A stretch of 64,000 nucleotides of DNA, taken from positions 29,396,447 to 29,460,446 of the forward strand of contig JBAIZL010000007.1 of the NCBI GenBank assembly GCA_036971475.1, in the 5' to 3' direction. Positions 13,833 through 27,700 of this stretch are shown piece after piece. The position numbers were made by a program, and so were the translations under genes. The notes beneath the pieces are model-generated. The model ran no database searches. It was not told the DNA's origin and saw only the letters and a list, made by a program, of their open reading frames with translations. Numbering within the stretch: position 1 is the stretch's first letter; every line of letters starts with the position of its first letter. The stretch is from Prosapia bicincta (lineage: Eukaryota > Arthropoda > Insecta > Hemiptera > Cercopidae).

Positions 13833-16800
13833 GAAAACGTGTTTGAATTTATTATAATCTCAAAAAACCAAACAGAGCTGAATGGTTTGAGGGGCACCCA
13901 TAATTGGGAAGGCTGAGGACGAGATAACCTCTATATGCATGTCTACCTCCTGATGACGTAATTATGGCACGTCTACAGAAAACGTGTTTGAATTTATTAT
14001 AATTTCAAAAAATCTCACAGAGCTGAAGGGTTTGTAGAGCACTCATAATTGGGAAGGCTGAGGACGAGATAACCTCTAGATGCTTGTTTATTTCTTGATG
14101 AAGTAATCATGGGACGTCTACAGAAAACCTGTTTGGATTTATTATAATCTCAACAAACCATACAGAGCTTAAAGGTCTGTAAAGCACTCATAATTGGGAA
14201 GGCTGAGGATGAGATAACGTCTATATGCTTGTCTACCTCTTGATGACGTAATCATGTGATGGCTACAGAAAACGTGTTTGGATTTATTATAATCTCAAAA
14301 ACCAAACAGAGCTGAAGGGTTTGTAGAGCACCCATAATTGGGAAGGCTGAGGATGAGATAACCTCTAGATGCTTGTCTACCTCTTGATGACGTAATCATG
14401 TGATGGCCACAGAAAACGTGTTTGGATTTATTATAATCTCAAAAACCAAACAGAGCTGAAGGGTTTGTAGAGCAGTCATAATTGGGAAAGCTGAGGACGA
14501 GATCACCTCTATATGCATGTCTACCTGTTGTTGACGTAATTATGGGACGTCTACAGAAAACGTTTTTGAATTTTTTATAATCTCAATAAAACAAACAGAG
14601 CTGAAGGGTTTGTAGAGCACTCATAATTGGGAAGGCTGAGGACGAGATAACCTCTAGATGCTTGTCTACCTCTTGATGACGTAATCATGTTATGCCTACA
14701 GAAAACGTGTTTGGATTTATTATAACCTCAAAAAACCATACTGAGCTTAAAGGTTTGTAAAGCACTCATAATTGGGAAGGCTGAGGACGAGATAACATCT
14801 AGATGCTTGTCTACCTCTTGATGACGTAATTATGGGACGTCTACAGAAAACGTGTTTGAATTTATTATATTCTCAAAAAACTAAACAGGGCTGAAGGGTT
14901 TGTAGAGCACTCATAATTGGGAAGGCTGAGGTTGAGATAACCTCTATATGCTTGTCTATTTCTTGTTGACGTAATCATGTGATGCCTACAGAAAACGTGT
15001 TTAGATTTATTATAATCTCAAAAAACCAAACAGAGCTGAAGGGTTTGTAGAGCACCCATAATTGGGAAGGCTGAGGATGAGATAACCTCTAGATGCTTGT
15101 CTACCTCTTGATGACGTAATCATGTGATGCCTACAGAAAACGTGTTTATATTTATTATAATCTCATAAAAGAGCCGAAGGGTTTGTAAAGCACTCATAAT
15201 TGGGAAGGCTGAGGACGAGATAACCTCTAGATGCTTTTATACCTCTTAATGACGTAATCATGTGATGCCTACAGAAAACGTGTTTAGATTTATTATAATC
15301 TCAAAAAACCATACACAGCTTAAGGGTTTGTAGAGCACCCATAATTGGAAGGCTGAGGACGAGCTAACCTCTACATGCTTGTCTACCTCTTGATGACATA
15401 ATCGTGTGATGCCTACAGAAAACGTGTTTGGATTTATTATAATCTCAAAAAACCAAACAGAGCTGAATGGTTTGAGGGGCACCCATAATTGGGAAGGCTG
15501 AGGATGAGATAACTTCTATATGCATGTCTACTTCCTGATGACGTACGTACTTATGGGACGTCTACAGAAAACTTTTTTGAATTTATTATAATTTCAAAAA
15601 ACCTCACAGAGCTGAAGGGTTTGTAGAGCACTCATAATTGGGAAGGCTGAGGACGAGATAACCTCTAGATGCTTGTTTACCTCTTGATGGCGTAATCATG
15701 GGACGTCTACAGAAAACGTGTTTGGATTTATTATAATCTCAACTAACCATACAGAGCTTAAAGGTCTGTAAAGCACTCATAATTGGGAAGGCTGAGGATG
15801 AGATAACCTCTAGATGCTTGTCTACCTCTTGATGACGTAATCATGTGATGGCTACAGAAAACGTGTTTGGATTTATTATAATCTCAAAAACCAAACAGAG
15901 CTGAAGGGTTTGTAGAGCACCCATAATTGGGAAAGCTGAGGACGAGATCACCTCTATATGCATGTCTACCTCTTGATGACGTAATTATGGGACGTCTACA
16001 GAAAACGTTTTTGAATTTTTTATAGTCTCAATAAAACAAACAGAGCTGAAGGGTTTGTAGAGCACTCATAATTGGGAAGGCTGAGGACGAGATGACCTCT
16101 AGATGCTTGTCTACCTCTTGATGACGTAATCATGTTATGCCTACAGAAAACGTGTTTGGATTTATTATAATCTCAAAAACCAAACAGAGCTGAAGGGTTT
16201 GTAGAGCACTCATAATTGGGAAAGCTGAGGACGAGATCACCTCTATATGCATGTCTACCTCTTGATGACGTAATTATGGGACGTCTACAGAAAACGTTTT
16301 TGAATTTTTTATAGTCTCAATAAAACAAACAGAGCTGAAAGGTTTGTAGAGCACTCATAATTGGGAAGGCTGAGGACGAGATGACTTCTAGATGCTTGTC
16401 TACCTCTTGATGACGTAATCATGATATGACTACAGAAAACGTGTTTGGATTTATTATAATCTCAAAAACCAAACAGAGCTGAAGAGTTTGTAGAGCACTC
16501 ATAATTGGGAAGGCTGAGAACTCGATAACCTCTAGATGCTTGTCTACCTCTTGATGACGTAATTATGGGACGTCTACAGAAAACGTGTTTAGATTTATTA
16601 TAATCTCATAAAAGAGCTGAAGGGTTTGTAAAGCACACATAATTGGGAAGGCTGAGGACGAGATAACCTCTAGATGCTTATATACCTCTTAATGACGTAA
16701 TCATGTAATGCCTACAGAAAACGTGTTTAGATTTATTATAATCTCAAAAAACCATACACAGCTTAAAGGTTTGTAGAGCACCCATAATTGGAAGGCTGAG

Positions 16801-16860
16801 GACGAGCTAACCTCTACATGCTTGTCTACCTTTTGATGACATAATCGTGTGATGCCTACA
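13833..16860 (+). repeat. Higher-order unit B1 (3,028 bp)
   Basis: B1 is followed directly by a close copy at offset 3,028, set by tatggcacg at 13,963 and 16,991, gacgtacgt at 15,540 and 18,568, and the atggccacag monomer. It includes gatgaagtaatcat, attgttgacgt-type and gagaactcgataacc monomers. Single-base differences from B2 include gagccgaag here against gagctgaag. The period is 21 monomers; the exact junction is uncertain by about 40 bp. Confidence 0.85.
15540..15551 (+). repeat. acgt expansion (3 of 6)
   Basis: It is the same variant in B1, following a class III monomer and gagataacttctatatgc. Confidence 0.85.
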
Positions 16861-18362
16861 GAAAACGTGTTTGAATTTATTATAATCTCAAAAAACCAAA
16901 CAGAGCTGAATGGTTTGTAGGGCACCCATAATTGGGAAGGCTAAGGACGAGATAACCTCTATATGCATGTCTACCTCCTGATGACGTAATTATGGCACGT
17001 CTACAGAAAACGTGTTTGAATTTATTATAATTTCAAAAAATCTCACAGAGCTGAAGGGTTTGTAGAGCACTCATAATTGGGAAGGCTGAGGACGAGATAA
17101 CCTCTAGATGCTTGTTTATTTCTTGATGAAGTAATCATGGGACGTCTACAGAAAACCTGTTTGGATTTATTATAATCTCAACAAACCATACAGAGCTTAA
17201 AGGTCTGTAAAGCACTCATAATTGGGAAGGCTGAGGATGAGATAACGTCTATATGCTTGTCTACCTCTTGATGACGTAATCATGTGATGGCTACAGAAAA
17301 CGTGTTTGGATTTATTATAATCTCAAAAACCAAACAGAGCTGAAGGGTTTGTAGAGCACCCATAATTGGGAAGGCTGAGGATGAGATAACCTCTAGATGC
17401 TTGTCTACCTCTTGATGACGTAATCATGTGATGGCCACAGAAAACGTGTTTGGATTTATTATAATCTCAAAAACCAAACAGAGCTGAAGGGTTTGTAGAG
17501 CAGTCATAATTGGGAAAGCTGAGGACGAGATCACCTCTATATGCATGTCTACCTGTTGTTGACGTAATTATGGGACGTCTACAGAAAACGTTTTTGAATT
17601 TTTTATAATCTCAATAAAACAAACAGAGCTGAAGGGTTTGTAGAGCACTCATAATTGGGAAGGCTGAGGACGAGATAACCTCTAGATGCTTGTCTACCTC
17701 TTGATGACGTAATCATGTTATGCCTACAGAAAACGTGTTTGGATTTATTATAACCTCAAAAAACCATACTGAGCTTAAAGGTTTGTAAAGCACTCATAAT
17801 TGGGAAGGCTGAGGACAAGATAACATCTAGATGCTTGTCTACCTCTTGATGACGTAATTATGGGACGTCTACAGAAAACGTGTTTGAATTTATTATATTC
17901 TCAAAAAACTAAACAGGGCTGAAGGGTTTGTAGAGCACTCATAATTGGGAAGGCTGAGGTTGAGATAACCTCTATATGCTTGTCTATTTCTTGTTGACGT
18001 AATCATGTGATGCCTACAGAAAACGTGTTTAGATTTATTATAATCTCAAAAAACCAAACAGAGCTGAAGGGTTTGTAGAGCACCCATAATTGGGAAGGCT
18101 GAGGATGAGATAACCTCTAGATGCTTGTCTACCTCTTGATGACGTAATCATGTGATGCCTACAGAAAACGTGTTTATATTTATTATAATCTCATAAAAGA
18201 GCTGAAGGGTTTGTAAAGCACTCATAATTGGGAAGGCTGAGGACGAGATAACCTCTAGATGCTTTTATACCTCTTAATGACGTAATCATGTGATGCCTAC
18301 AGAAAACGTGTTTAGATTTATTAAATTCTCAAAAAACCATACACAGCTTAAGGGTTTGTAGA

Positions 18363-18506
18363 GCACCCATAATTGGAAGGCTGAGGACGAGCTAACCTCT
18401 ACATGCTTGTCTACCTCTTGATGACATAATCGTGTGATGCCTACAGAAAACGTGTTTGGATTTATTATAATCTCAAAAAACCAAACAGAGCTGAATGGTT
18501 TGAGGG
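18363..18506 (+). repeat. Representative class III monomer (144 bp, gacata variant)
   Basis: This class reads attggaagg (one g short), gagctaacctctacatgc, and gatgacataatcgtgtgatg. The usual tgacgtaa motif has become tgacataa, and the cg appears shifted into atcgtg. It has neither the XbaI nor the NsiI site. Class III copies nearly always follow a monomer with gcttttatacctcttaatg or gatggttttatacc and are followed by a class II copy starting gggcaccc, so they are good position markers inside the higher-order units. Confidence 0.85.
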
Positions 18507-18567
18507 GCACCCATAATTGGGAAGGCTGAGGATGAGATAACTTCTATATGCATGTCTACTTCCTGAT

Positions 18568-18579
18568 GACGTACGTACT
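18568..18579 (+). repeat. acgt expansion (4 of 6)
   Basis: It is the same variant in B2, 3,028 bp after locus 3. Confidence 0.85.
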
Positions 18580-19888
18580 TATGGGACGTCTACAGAAAAC
18601 TTTTTTGAATTTATTATAATTTCAAAAAACCTCACAGAGCTGAAGGGTTTGTAGAGCACTCATAATTGGGAAGGCTGAGGACGAGATAACCTCTAGATGC
18701 TTGTTTACCTCTTGATGGCGTAATCATGGGACGTCTACAGAAAACGTGTTTGGATTTATTATAATCTCAACTAACCATACAGAGCTTAAAGGTCTGTAAA
18801 GCACTCATAATTGGGAAGGCTGAGGATGAGATAACCTCTAGATGCTTGTCTACCTCTTGATGACGTAATCATGTGATGGCTACAGAAAACGTGTTTGGAT
18901 TTATTATAATCTCAAAAACCAAACAGAGCTGAAGGGTTTGTAGAGCACCCATAATTGGGAAAGCTGAGGACGAGATCACCTCTATATGCATGTCTACCTC
19001 TTGATGACGTAATTATGGGACGTCTACAGAAAACGTTTTTGAATTTTTTATAGTCTCAATAAAACAAACAGAGCTGAAGGGTTTGTAGAGCACTCATAAT
19101 TGGGAAGGCTGAGGACGAGATGACCTCTAGATGCTTGTCTACCTCTTGATGACGTAATCATGTTATGCCTACAGAAAACGTGTTTGGATTTATTATAATC
19201 TCAAAAACCAAACAGAGCTGAAGGGTTTGTAGAGCACTCATAATTGGGAAAGCTGAGGACGAGATCACCTCTATATGCATGTCTACCTCTTGATGACGTA
19301 ATTATGGGACGTCTACAGAAAACGTTTTTGAATTTTTTATAGTCTCAATAAAACAAACAGAGCTGAAAGGTTTGTAGAGCACTCATAATTGGGAAGGCTG
19401 AGGACGAGATGACTTCTAGATGCTTGTCTACCTCTTGATGACGTAATCATGATATGACTACAGAAAACGTGTTTGGATTTATTATAATCTCAAAAACCAA
19501 ACAGAGCTGAAGAGTTTGTAGAACACTCATAATTGGGAAGGCTGAGAACTCGATAACCTCTAGATGCTTGTCTACCTCTTGATGACGTAATTATGGGACG
19601 TCTACAGAAAACGTGTTTAGATTTATTATAATCTCATAAAAGAGCTGAAGGGTTTGTAAAGCACACATAATTGGGAAGGCTGAGGACGAGATAACCTCTA
19701 GATGCTTATATACCTCTTAATGACGTAATCATGTAATGCCTACAGAAAACGTGTTTAGATTTATTATAATCTCAAAAAACCATACACAGCTTAAAGGTTT
19801 GTAGAGCACCCATAATTGGAAGGCTGAGGACGAGCTAACCTCTACATGCTTGTCTACCTTTTGATGACATAATCGTGTGATGCCTACA

Positions 19889-21503
19889 GAAAACGTGTTT
19901 GAATTTATTATAATCTCAACAAACTATACAGAGCTTAAAGGTCTGTAAAGCACTCATAATTGCGAAGGCTGAGGACGAGATAACCTCTAGATGCTTATCT
20001 ACCTCTTGATGACGTAATCATTGGATGCCTACAGAAAACGTGTTTAGATTTATTATAATCTCAAAAAACCAAACAGAGCTGAAGGGTTTGTAGAGCACCC
20101 ATAATTGGGAAGGCTGAGGATGAGATAACCTCTAGATGCTTGTCTACCTCTTGATGACGTAATCATTTTATGCCTACAGAAAACGTGTTTGGATTTATTG
20201 TAATCTCAAAAACCAAACAGAGCTGAAGGGTTTGTAGAGCACCCATAATTGGGAAAGCTGAGGAGGAGATCACCTCTATATGCATGTCTACCTCTTGATG
20301 ACGTAATTATGGGACGTCTACAGAAAACGTTTTTGAATTTTTTTTAATCTCAATAAAACAAACAGAGCTGAAGGGTTTGTAGAGCACTCATAATTGGGAA
20401 GGCTGAGGACGAGATAAACTCTAGATGCTTGTCTACCTCTTGATGACCAAATCATGTTATGCCTACAGAAAACGTGTTTGGATTTATTATAACCTCAAAA
20501 AACCATACTGAGCTTAAAGGTTTGTAAAACACTCATAATTGGGAAGGCTGAGGACGAGATAACCTCTAGATGCTTGTCTACCTCTTGATGACGCAATTAT
20601 GGGACGTCTACAGAAAACGTGTTTGAATTTGTTATATTCTCAAAAAACGAAACAGAGCTGAAGGGTTTGTAGAGCACTCATAATTGGGAAGGCTGAGGAC
20701 GCGATAACCTCTATATGCTTGTCTATTTCTTGTTGACGTAATCATGTGATGCCTACAGAAAACGTGTTTAGATTTATTATAACCTCAAAAAACCAAACAG
20801 AGCTGAAGGGTTTGTAGAGCACCCATAATTGGGAAGGCTGAGGATGAGATAACCTCTAGATGATTGTCTACCTCTTGATGACGTAATCATGTGATGCATA
20901 CAGAAAACGTGTGTGGATTTATTATCATCTCAAAAACCAAACAGAGCTTAAGGGTTTGTAGAGCACCCATAATTAGGAAGGCTGAGGACGAGATAACCTC
21001 TAGATGCTTGTCTACTTCTTGATAACGTAATCATGTGATGCCTACAGAAAACGTGTTTAGATTTATTATAATCTCATAAAAGAGCTGAAGTGTTTGTAAA
21101 GCACTCATAATTGGGAAGGCTGAGGACGAGATAACCTCTAGATGCTTTTATACCTCTTAATGACGTAATCATGTAATGCCTACAGAAAACGTGTTTAGAT
21201 TTATTATAATCTCAAAAAACCATACACAGCTTAAAGGTTTGTAGAGCACCCATAATTGGAAGGCTGAGGACGAGCTAACCTCTACATGCTTGTCTACCTT
21301 TTGATGACATAATCGTGTGATGCCTACAGAAAACGTGTTTGAATTTATTATAATCTCAAAAAACCAAACAGAGCTGAAGGGTTTGTAGGGCACCCATAAT
21401 TGGGAAGGCTAAGGACGAGATAACCTCAATATGCATGTCTACCTCTTGATGGCGTAATCATGGGACGTCTACAGAAAACGTGTTTGGATTTATTATAATC
21501 TCA
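19889..21503 (+). repeat. Higher-order unit C1 (~1,585 bp)
   Basis: The string aaactatacag at 19,921 returns at 21,506, and attagg at 20,972 returns at 22,558. The offset grows from 1,585 to 1,586 because C2 has gaaaaaggttttt where C1 has gaaaacgttttt. The unit has 11 monomers and contains the signature cassette near its right end. Monomers with gatgaccaaatc, aggaggagatc and gacgcaattatgg mark it. A C-like copy lies at 52.2-54.1 kb. Confidence 0.8.
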
Positions 21504-22740
21504 ACAAACTATACAGAGCTTAAAGGTCTGTAAAGCACTCATAATTGCGAAGGCTGAGGACGAGATAACCTCTAGATGCTTATCTACCTCTTGATGACGT
21601 AATCATTGGATGCCTACAGAAAACGTGTTTAGATTTATTATAATCTCAAAAAACCAAACAGTGCTGAAGGGTTTGTAGAGCACCCATAATTGGGAAGGCT
21701 GAGGATGAGATAACCTCTAGATGCTTGTCTACCTCTTGATGACGTAATCATTTTATGCCTACAGAAAACGTGTTTGGATTTATTATAATCTCAAAAACCA
21801 AACAGAGCTGAAGGGTTTGTAGAGCACCCATAATTGGGCAAGCTGAGGAGGAGATCACCTCTATATGCATGTCTACCTCTTGATGACGTAATTATGGGAC
21901 GTCTACAGAAAAAGGTTTTTGAATTTTTTTAAATCTCAATAAAACAAACAGAGCTGAAGGGTTTGTAGAGCACTCATAATTGGGAAGGCTGAGGACGAGA
22001 TAACCTCTAGATGCTTGTCTATCTCTTGATGACCTAATCATTTTATGCCTACAGAAAACGTGTTTGGATTTATTATAACCTCAAAAAACCATACTGAGCT
22101 TAAAGGTTTGTAAAGCACTCATAATTGGGAAGGCTGAGGACGAGATAATCTCTAGATGCTTGTCTACCTCTTGATGACGCAATTATGGGACGTCTACAGA
22201 AAACGTGTTTGAATTTATTATATTCTCAAAAAACGAAACAGAGCTGAAGGGTTTGTAGAGCACTCATAATTGGGAAGGCTGAGGACGAGATAACCTCTAT
22301 ATGCTTGTCTATTTCTTGTTGACGTAATCATGTGATGCCTACAGAAAACGTGTTTAGATTTATTATAACCTCAAAAAACCAAACAGAGCTGAAGGGTTTG
22401 TAGAGCACCCATAATTGGGAAGGCTGAGGATGAGATAACCTCTAGATGCTTGTCTACCTCTTGATGACGTAATCATGTGATGCATACAGAAAACGTTTGT
22501 GGATTTATTATCATCTCAAAAACCAAACAGAGCTTAAGGGTTTGTAGAGCACCCATAATTAGGAATTCTGAGGACGAGATAACCTCTAGATGCTTGTCTA
22601 CTTCTTGATAACGTAATCCTGTGATGCCTACAGAAAACGTGTTTAGATTTATTATAATCTCATAAAAGAGCTGAAGTGTTTGTAAAGCACTCATAATTGG
22701 GAAGGCTGAGGACGAGATAACCTCTAGATGCTTTTATACC
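21504..22740 (+). repeat. Higher-order unit C2 (partial copy of C1)
   Basis: C2 follows C1 in register and keeps its markers (aggaggagatc, gacgcaattatgg, tatcatctc, attagg). Near 22,740 it changes to a tttacattttttat monomer like the one at 13,705. Position 22,563-22,568 has gaattc within aggaattctgagg, the same two-base change seen at position 15-20. Confidence 0.75.
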
Positions 22741-24213
22741 TCTTAAGGACGTAATCATGTGATGCCTACAGAAAACGTGTTTACATTTTTTATAATCTCA
22801 AAAAACCATACACAGCTTAAGGGTTTGTAGAGCACCCATAATTGGAAGGCTGAGGACGAGCTAACCTCTACATGCTTGTCTACCTCTTGATGACATAATC
22901 GTGTGATGCCTACTGAAAACGTGTTTGAATTTATTATAATCTCAAAAAACCTCACAGAGCTGAAGGGTTTGTAGAGCACTCATAATTGGGAAGGCTGAGG
23001 ACGAGATAACCTCTAGATGCTTGTTTACCTCTTGATGGCGTAATCATGGGACGTCTACAGAAAACCTGTTTGGATTTATTATAATCTCAACAAACCATAC
23101 AGAGCTTAAAGGTCTGTAAAGCACTCATAATTGGGAAGGCTGAGGATGAGATAACCTCTAGATGCTTGTCTACCTCTTGATGACGTAATCATGTGATGGC
23201 TACAGAAAACGTGTTTGGATTTATTATAATCTCAAAAACAAAACAGAGCTGAAGGGTTTGTAGAGCACCCATAATTGGGAAGGCTGAGGATGAGATAACC
23301 TCTAGATGCTTGTCTACCTCTTGATGACGTAATCATGTGATGGCTACAGAAAACGTGTTTGGATTTATTATAATCTCAAAAACCAAACAGAGCTGAAGGG
23401 TTTGTAGAGCACCCATAATTGGGAAAGCTGAGGACGAGATCACCTCTATATGCATGTCTACCTCTTGATGACGTAATTATGGGACGTCTACAGAAAACGT
23501 TTTTGAATTTTTTATAGACTCAATAAAACAAACAGAGCTGAAGGGTTTGTAGAGCACTCATAATTGGGAAGGCTGAGGACGAGATGACCTATAGATGCTT
23601 GTCTACCTCTTGATGACGTAATCATGTTATGCCTACAGAAAACGTGTTTGGATATATTATAATCTCAAAAACCAAACAGAGCTGAAGAGTTTGTAGAGCA
23701 CCCATAATTGGGAAAGCTGAGGACGAGATCACCGCTATATGCATGTCTACCTCTTGATGACGTAATTACGGGACGTCTACAGAAAACGTTTTTGAATTTT
23801 TTATAATCTCAATAAAACAAACAGATCTGACGGGTTTGTAGAGCACTCATAATTGGGAAGGCTGAGGACGAGGTAACCTCTAGATGCTTGTCTACCTCTT
23901 GATGACGTAATCATGGTATGCCTACAGAAAACGTGTTTGGATTTATTATAACCTCAAAAAAACATACTGAGCCTAAAGGTTTGTAAAGCACTCATAATTG
24001 GGAAGGCTGACGACGAGATAACCTCTAGATGCTTGTCTACCTCTTGATGACGTAATTATGGGACGTCTACAGAAAACGTGTTTGAATTTATTATATTCTC
24101 AAAAAACTAAACAGAGCTGAAGGGTTTGTAGAGCACTCATAATTGGGAAGGCTGAGGACGAGATAACCTCTATATGCTTGTCTATTTCTTGTTGACGTAA
24201 TCATGTGATGCCT
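22741..24213 (+). repeat. Linking monomers; right part copied at 54.1 kb
   Basis: About ten monomers connect C2 to U1. From 23,286 the sequence matches 54,131 onward at offset 30,845 (agactcaataaaac at 23,516 and 54,361; ttacgggacg at 23,767 and 54,612), and this match runs on into U1 to about 24,842. No higher-order period of its own is visible here. Confidence 0.75.
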
Positions 24214-24696
24214 ACAGAAAACGTGTTTAGATTTATTATAATCTCATAAAAGAGCTGAAGGGTTTGTAAAGCACTCATAATTGGGAAGGCTGAGGACGAG
24301 ATAACCTCTAGATGCTTGTCTACCTCTTGATGACGTAATCATGTGATGCCTACAGAAAACGTGTGTGGATTTATTATAATCTCAAAAACCAAACAGAGCT
24401 TAAGGGTTTGTAGAGCACCCATAATTGGGAAGGCTGAGGACGAGATAACCTCTAGATGCTTGTCTACCTCTTGATGACGTAATCATGTGATGCCTACAGA
24501 AAACGTGTGTGGATTTATTATAATCTCAAAAACCAAACAGAGCTTAAGGGTTTGCAGGGCACCCATAATTGGGAAGACTGAGGACGAGATAACCTCTACA
24601 TGCTTGTCTACTTCTTGATAACGTAATCATGTGATGCCTACAGAAAACGTGTTTAGATTTATTATAATCTCATAAAAGAGCTGAAGGGTTTGTAAA

Positions 24697-24795
24697 GCAC
24701 TCATAATTGGGAAGGTAATTATGGGACGTCTACAGAAAACGTGTTTGAATTAATTATAATTTCAAAAAACCTCACAGAGCTGAAGGGTTTGTAGA
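24697..24795 (+). repeat. 99-bp deletion monomer, locus 1
   Basis: The string gggaaggtaattatggg shows a 46-bp deletion of monomer bases about 20-65, which removes the ctgaggacgag and XbaI/NsiI region. Only a one-base overlap (g) is seen at the breakpoint. It is followed by gaattaattataatttc. Confidence 0.9.
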
Positions 24796-27700
24796 GCACT
24801 CATAATTGGGAAGGCTGAGGACGAGATAACCTCTAGATGCTTGTTTACCTCTTGATGGCGTAATCATGGGACGTCTACAGAAAACGTGTTTGGATTTATT
24901 ATAATCTCAAAAACCAAACAGAGCTGAAGGGTTTGTAGAGCACCCATAATTGGGAAGGCTGAGGATGAGATAACCTCTAGATGCTTGTCTACCTCTTGAT
25001 GACGTAATCATGTGATGGCTACAGAAAACGTGTTTGGATTTATTATAATCTCAAAAACCAAACAGAGCTGAAGGGTTTGTAGAGCACCCATAATTGGGAA
25101 AGCTGAGGATGAGATCACCTCTATATGCATGTCTACCTCTTGATGACGTAATTATGGGACGTCTACAGAAAACGTGTTTGAATTTATTATAATTTCAAAA
25201 AACCTCACAGAGCTGAAGGGTTTGTAGAGCACTCATAATTGGGAAGGCTGAGGACGAGATAACCTCTAGATGCTTGTTTACCTCTTGATGGCGTAATCAT
25301 GGGACGTCTACAGAAAACCTGTTTGGATTTATTATAATCTCAACAAACCATACAGAGCTTAAAGGTCTGTAAAGCACTCATAATTGGGAAGGCTGAGGAT
25401 GAGATAACCTCTAGATGCTTGTCTACCTCTTGATGACGTAATCATGTGATGGCTACAGAAAACGTGTTTGGTTTTATTATAATCTCAAAAACCAAACAGA
25501 GCTAAAGGGTTTGTAGAGCACCCATAATTGGGAAGGCTGAGGATGAGATAACCTCTAGATGCTTGTCTACCTCTTGATGACGTAATCATGTGATGGCTAC
25601 AGAAAACGTGTTTGGATTTATTATAATTTCAAAAACCAAACAGAGCTGAAGGGTTTGTAGAGCACCCATAATTGGGAAAGCTGAGGACGAGATCACCTCT
25701 ATATGCATGTCTACTTCTTGATGACGTAATTATGGGACGTCTACAGAAAACGTTTTTGAATTTTTTATAGACTCAATAAAACAAACAGAGCTGAAGGGTT
25801 TGTAGAGCACTCATAATTGGGAAGGCTGAGGACGAGATGACCTATAGATGCTTGTCTACCTCTAGATGACGTAATCATGTTATGCCTACAGAAAACGTGT
25901 TTGGATATATTATAATCTCAAAAACCAAACAGAGCTGAAGAGGTTGTAGAGCACCCATAATTGGGAAAGCTGAGGACGAGATCACCGATATATGCATGCC
26001 TACCTCTTGATGACGTAATTATGGGACGTCTACAGAAAACGTTTTTGAATTTTTTATGATCTCAATAAAACAAACAGAGCTGACGGGTTTGTAGAGCACT
26101 CATAATTGGGAAGGCTGAGGACGAGATGACCTATAGATGCTTGGCTACCTCTTGATGACGTAATCATGTTATGCCTACAGACAACATGTTTGGATATATT
26201 ATAATCTCAAAAACCAAACAGAGCTGAAGAGTTTGTAGAGCACCCATAATTGGGAAGGCTGAGGACGAGATACCCTCTAGATGCTTGTCTACCTCTTGAT
26301 GACGTAATCATGTGATGCCTACAGAAAACGTGTGTGGATTTATTATAATCTCAAAAACCAAACAGAGCTTAAGGGTTTGTAGAGCACCCATATTTGGGAA
26401 GGCTGAGGACGAGATAACCTCTAGATGCTTGTCTATTTCTTGATAACGTAATCATGTGATGCCTACAGAAAATGTGTTTAGATTTATTATAATCTCATAA
26501 AAGAGCTGAAGGGTTTGTAGAGCACTCATAATTGGGAAGGCTGAGGACGAGATGACCTCTAGATGCTTGTCTACCTCTTGATGACGTAATCATGTTATGC
26601 CTACAGAAAACGTGTTTGGATTTATTATAATCTCAAAAACCAAACAGAGCTGAAGAGTTTGTAGAGCACCCATAATTGGGAAAGCTGAGGACGAGATCAC
26701 CTCTATATGCATGTCTACCTCTTGATGACGTAATTATGGGACGTCTACAGAAACGTTTTTGAACTTTTTTAAATCTCAATAAAACAACCAGAGCTGAAGG
26801 GTTTGTAGAGCACTCATAATTGGGAAGGCTGAGGACGAGATAACCTCTAAATGCTTGTCTACCTCTTGATGACCTAATCATGTGATGCCTACAGAAAACG
26901 TGTGTGGATTTATTATAATCTCAAAAACCAAACAGAGCTTAAGGGTTTGTAGAGCACCCATAATTAGGAAGGCTGAGGACGAGATAACCTCTAGATGCTT
27001 GTCTACTTCTTGATAACGTAATCATGTGATGCCTACAGAAAACGTGTTTAGATTTATTATAATCTCATAAAAGAGCTGAAGTGTTTCTAAAGCACTCATA
27101 ATAGAGAAGGCTGAGGACGAGATAACCTCTAGATGCTTTTATACCTCTTAATGACGTAATCATGTGATGCCTACAGAAAACGTGTTTAGATTTTTTATAA
27201 TCTCAAAAAACCATACACAGCTTAAGGGTTTCTAGAGCACCCATGATTGGAAGGCTGATGACGAGCTAACCTCTACATGCTTGTCTACCTCTTGATGACA
27301 TAATCGTGTGATGCCTACAGAAAACGTGTTTGGATATATTATAATCTCAAAAACCAAACAGAGCTGAAGAGTTTGTAGAGCACCCATAATTGGGAAAGCT
27401 GAGGACGAGATCACCGCCATATGCATGTCTACCTCTTGATGACGTAATTATGGGACGTCTACAGAAAACGTTTTTGAATTTTTTATAATCTCAATAAAAC
27501 AAACAGAGCTGACGGGTTGGTAGAGCACTCATAATTGAGAAGGCTGAGGACGAGGTAACCTCTAGATGCTTGTCTACCTCTTGATGACGTAATCATGTTA
27601 TGCCTACAGAAAACGTGTTTGGATTTATTATAACCTTAAAAAACATACTGAACTTAAAGGTTTGTAAAGCACTCATAATTGGGAAGGCTGAGGACGAGAT

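Larger units (their letters stand above)
16861..19888 (+). repeat. Higher-order unit B2 (3,028 bp)
   Basis: This is the tandem copy of B1. Differences I could spot are few: gaggacaag near 17,814, ttattaaattctc near 18,320 and gaacactc near 19,522. Identity extends about 30 bp past the unit end and then switches to ctcaacaaactatac, the start of block C. The copy of this region at 47-52 kb has no B2, so B2 arose after that segment was copied, or was lost from it. Confidence 0.85.

Noticed and set aside
24697..24795. Insertion or transposon scar at the 99-bp monomer
   Set aside because: It is a simple 46-bp internal deletion with no target-site duplication or foreign bases.
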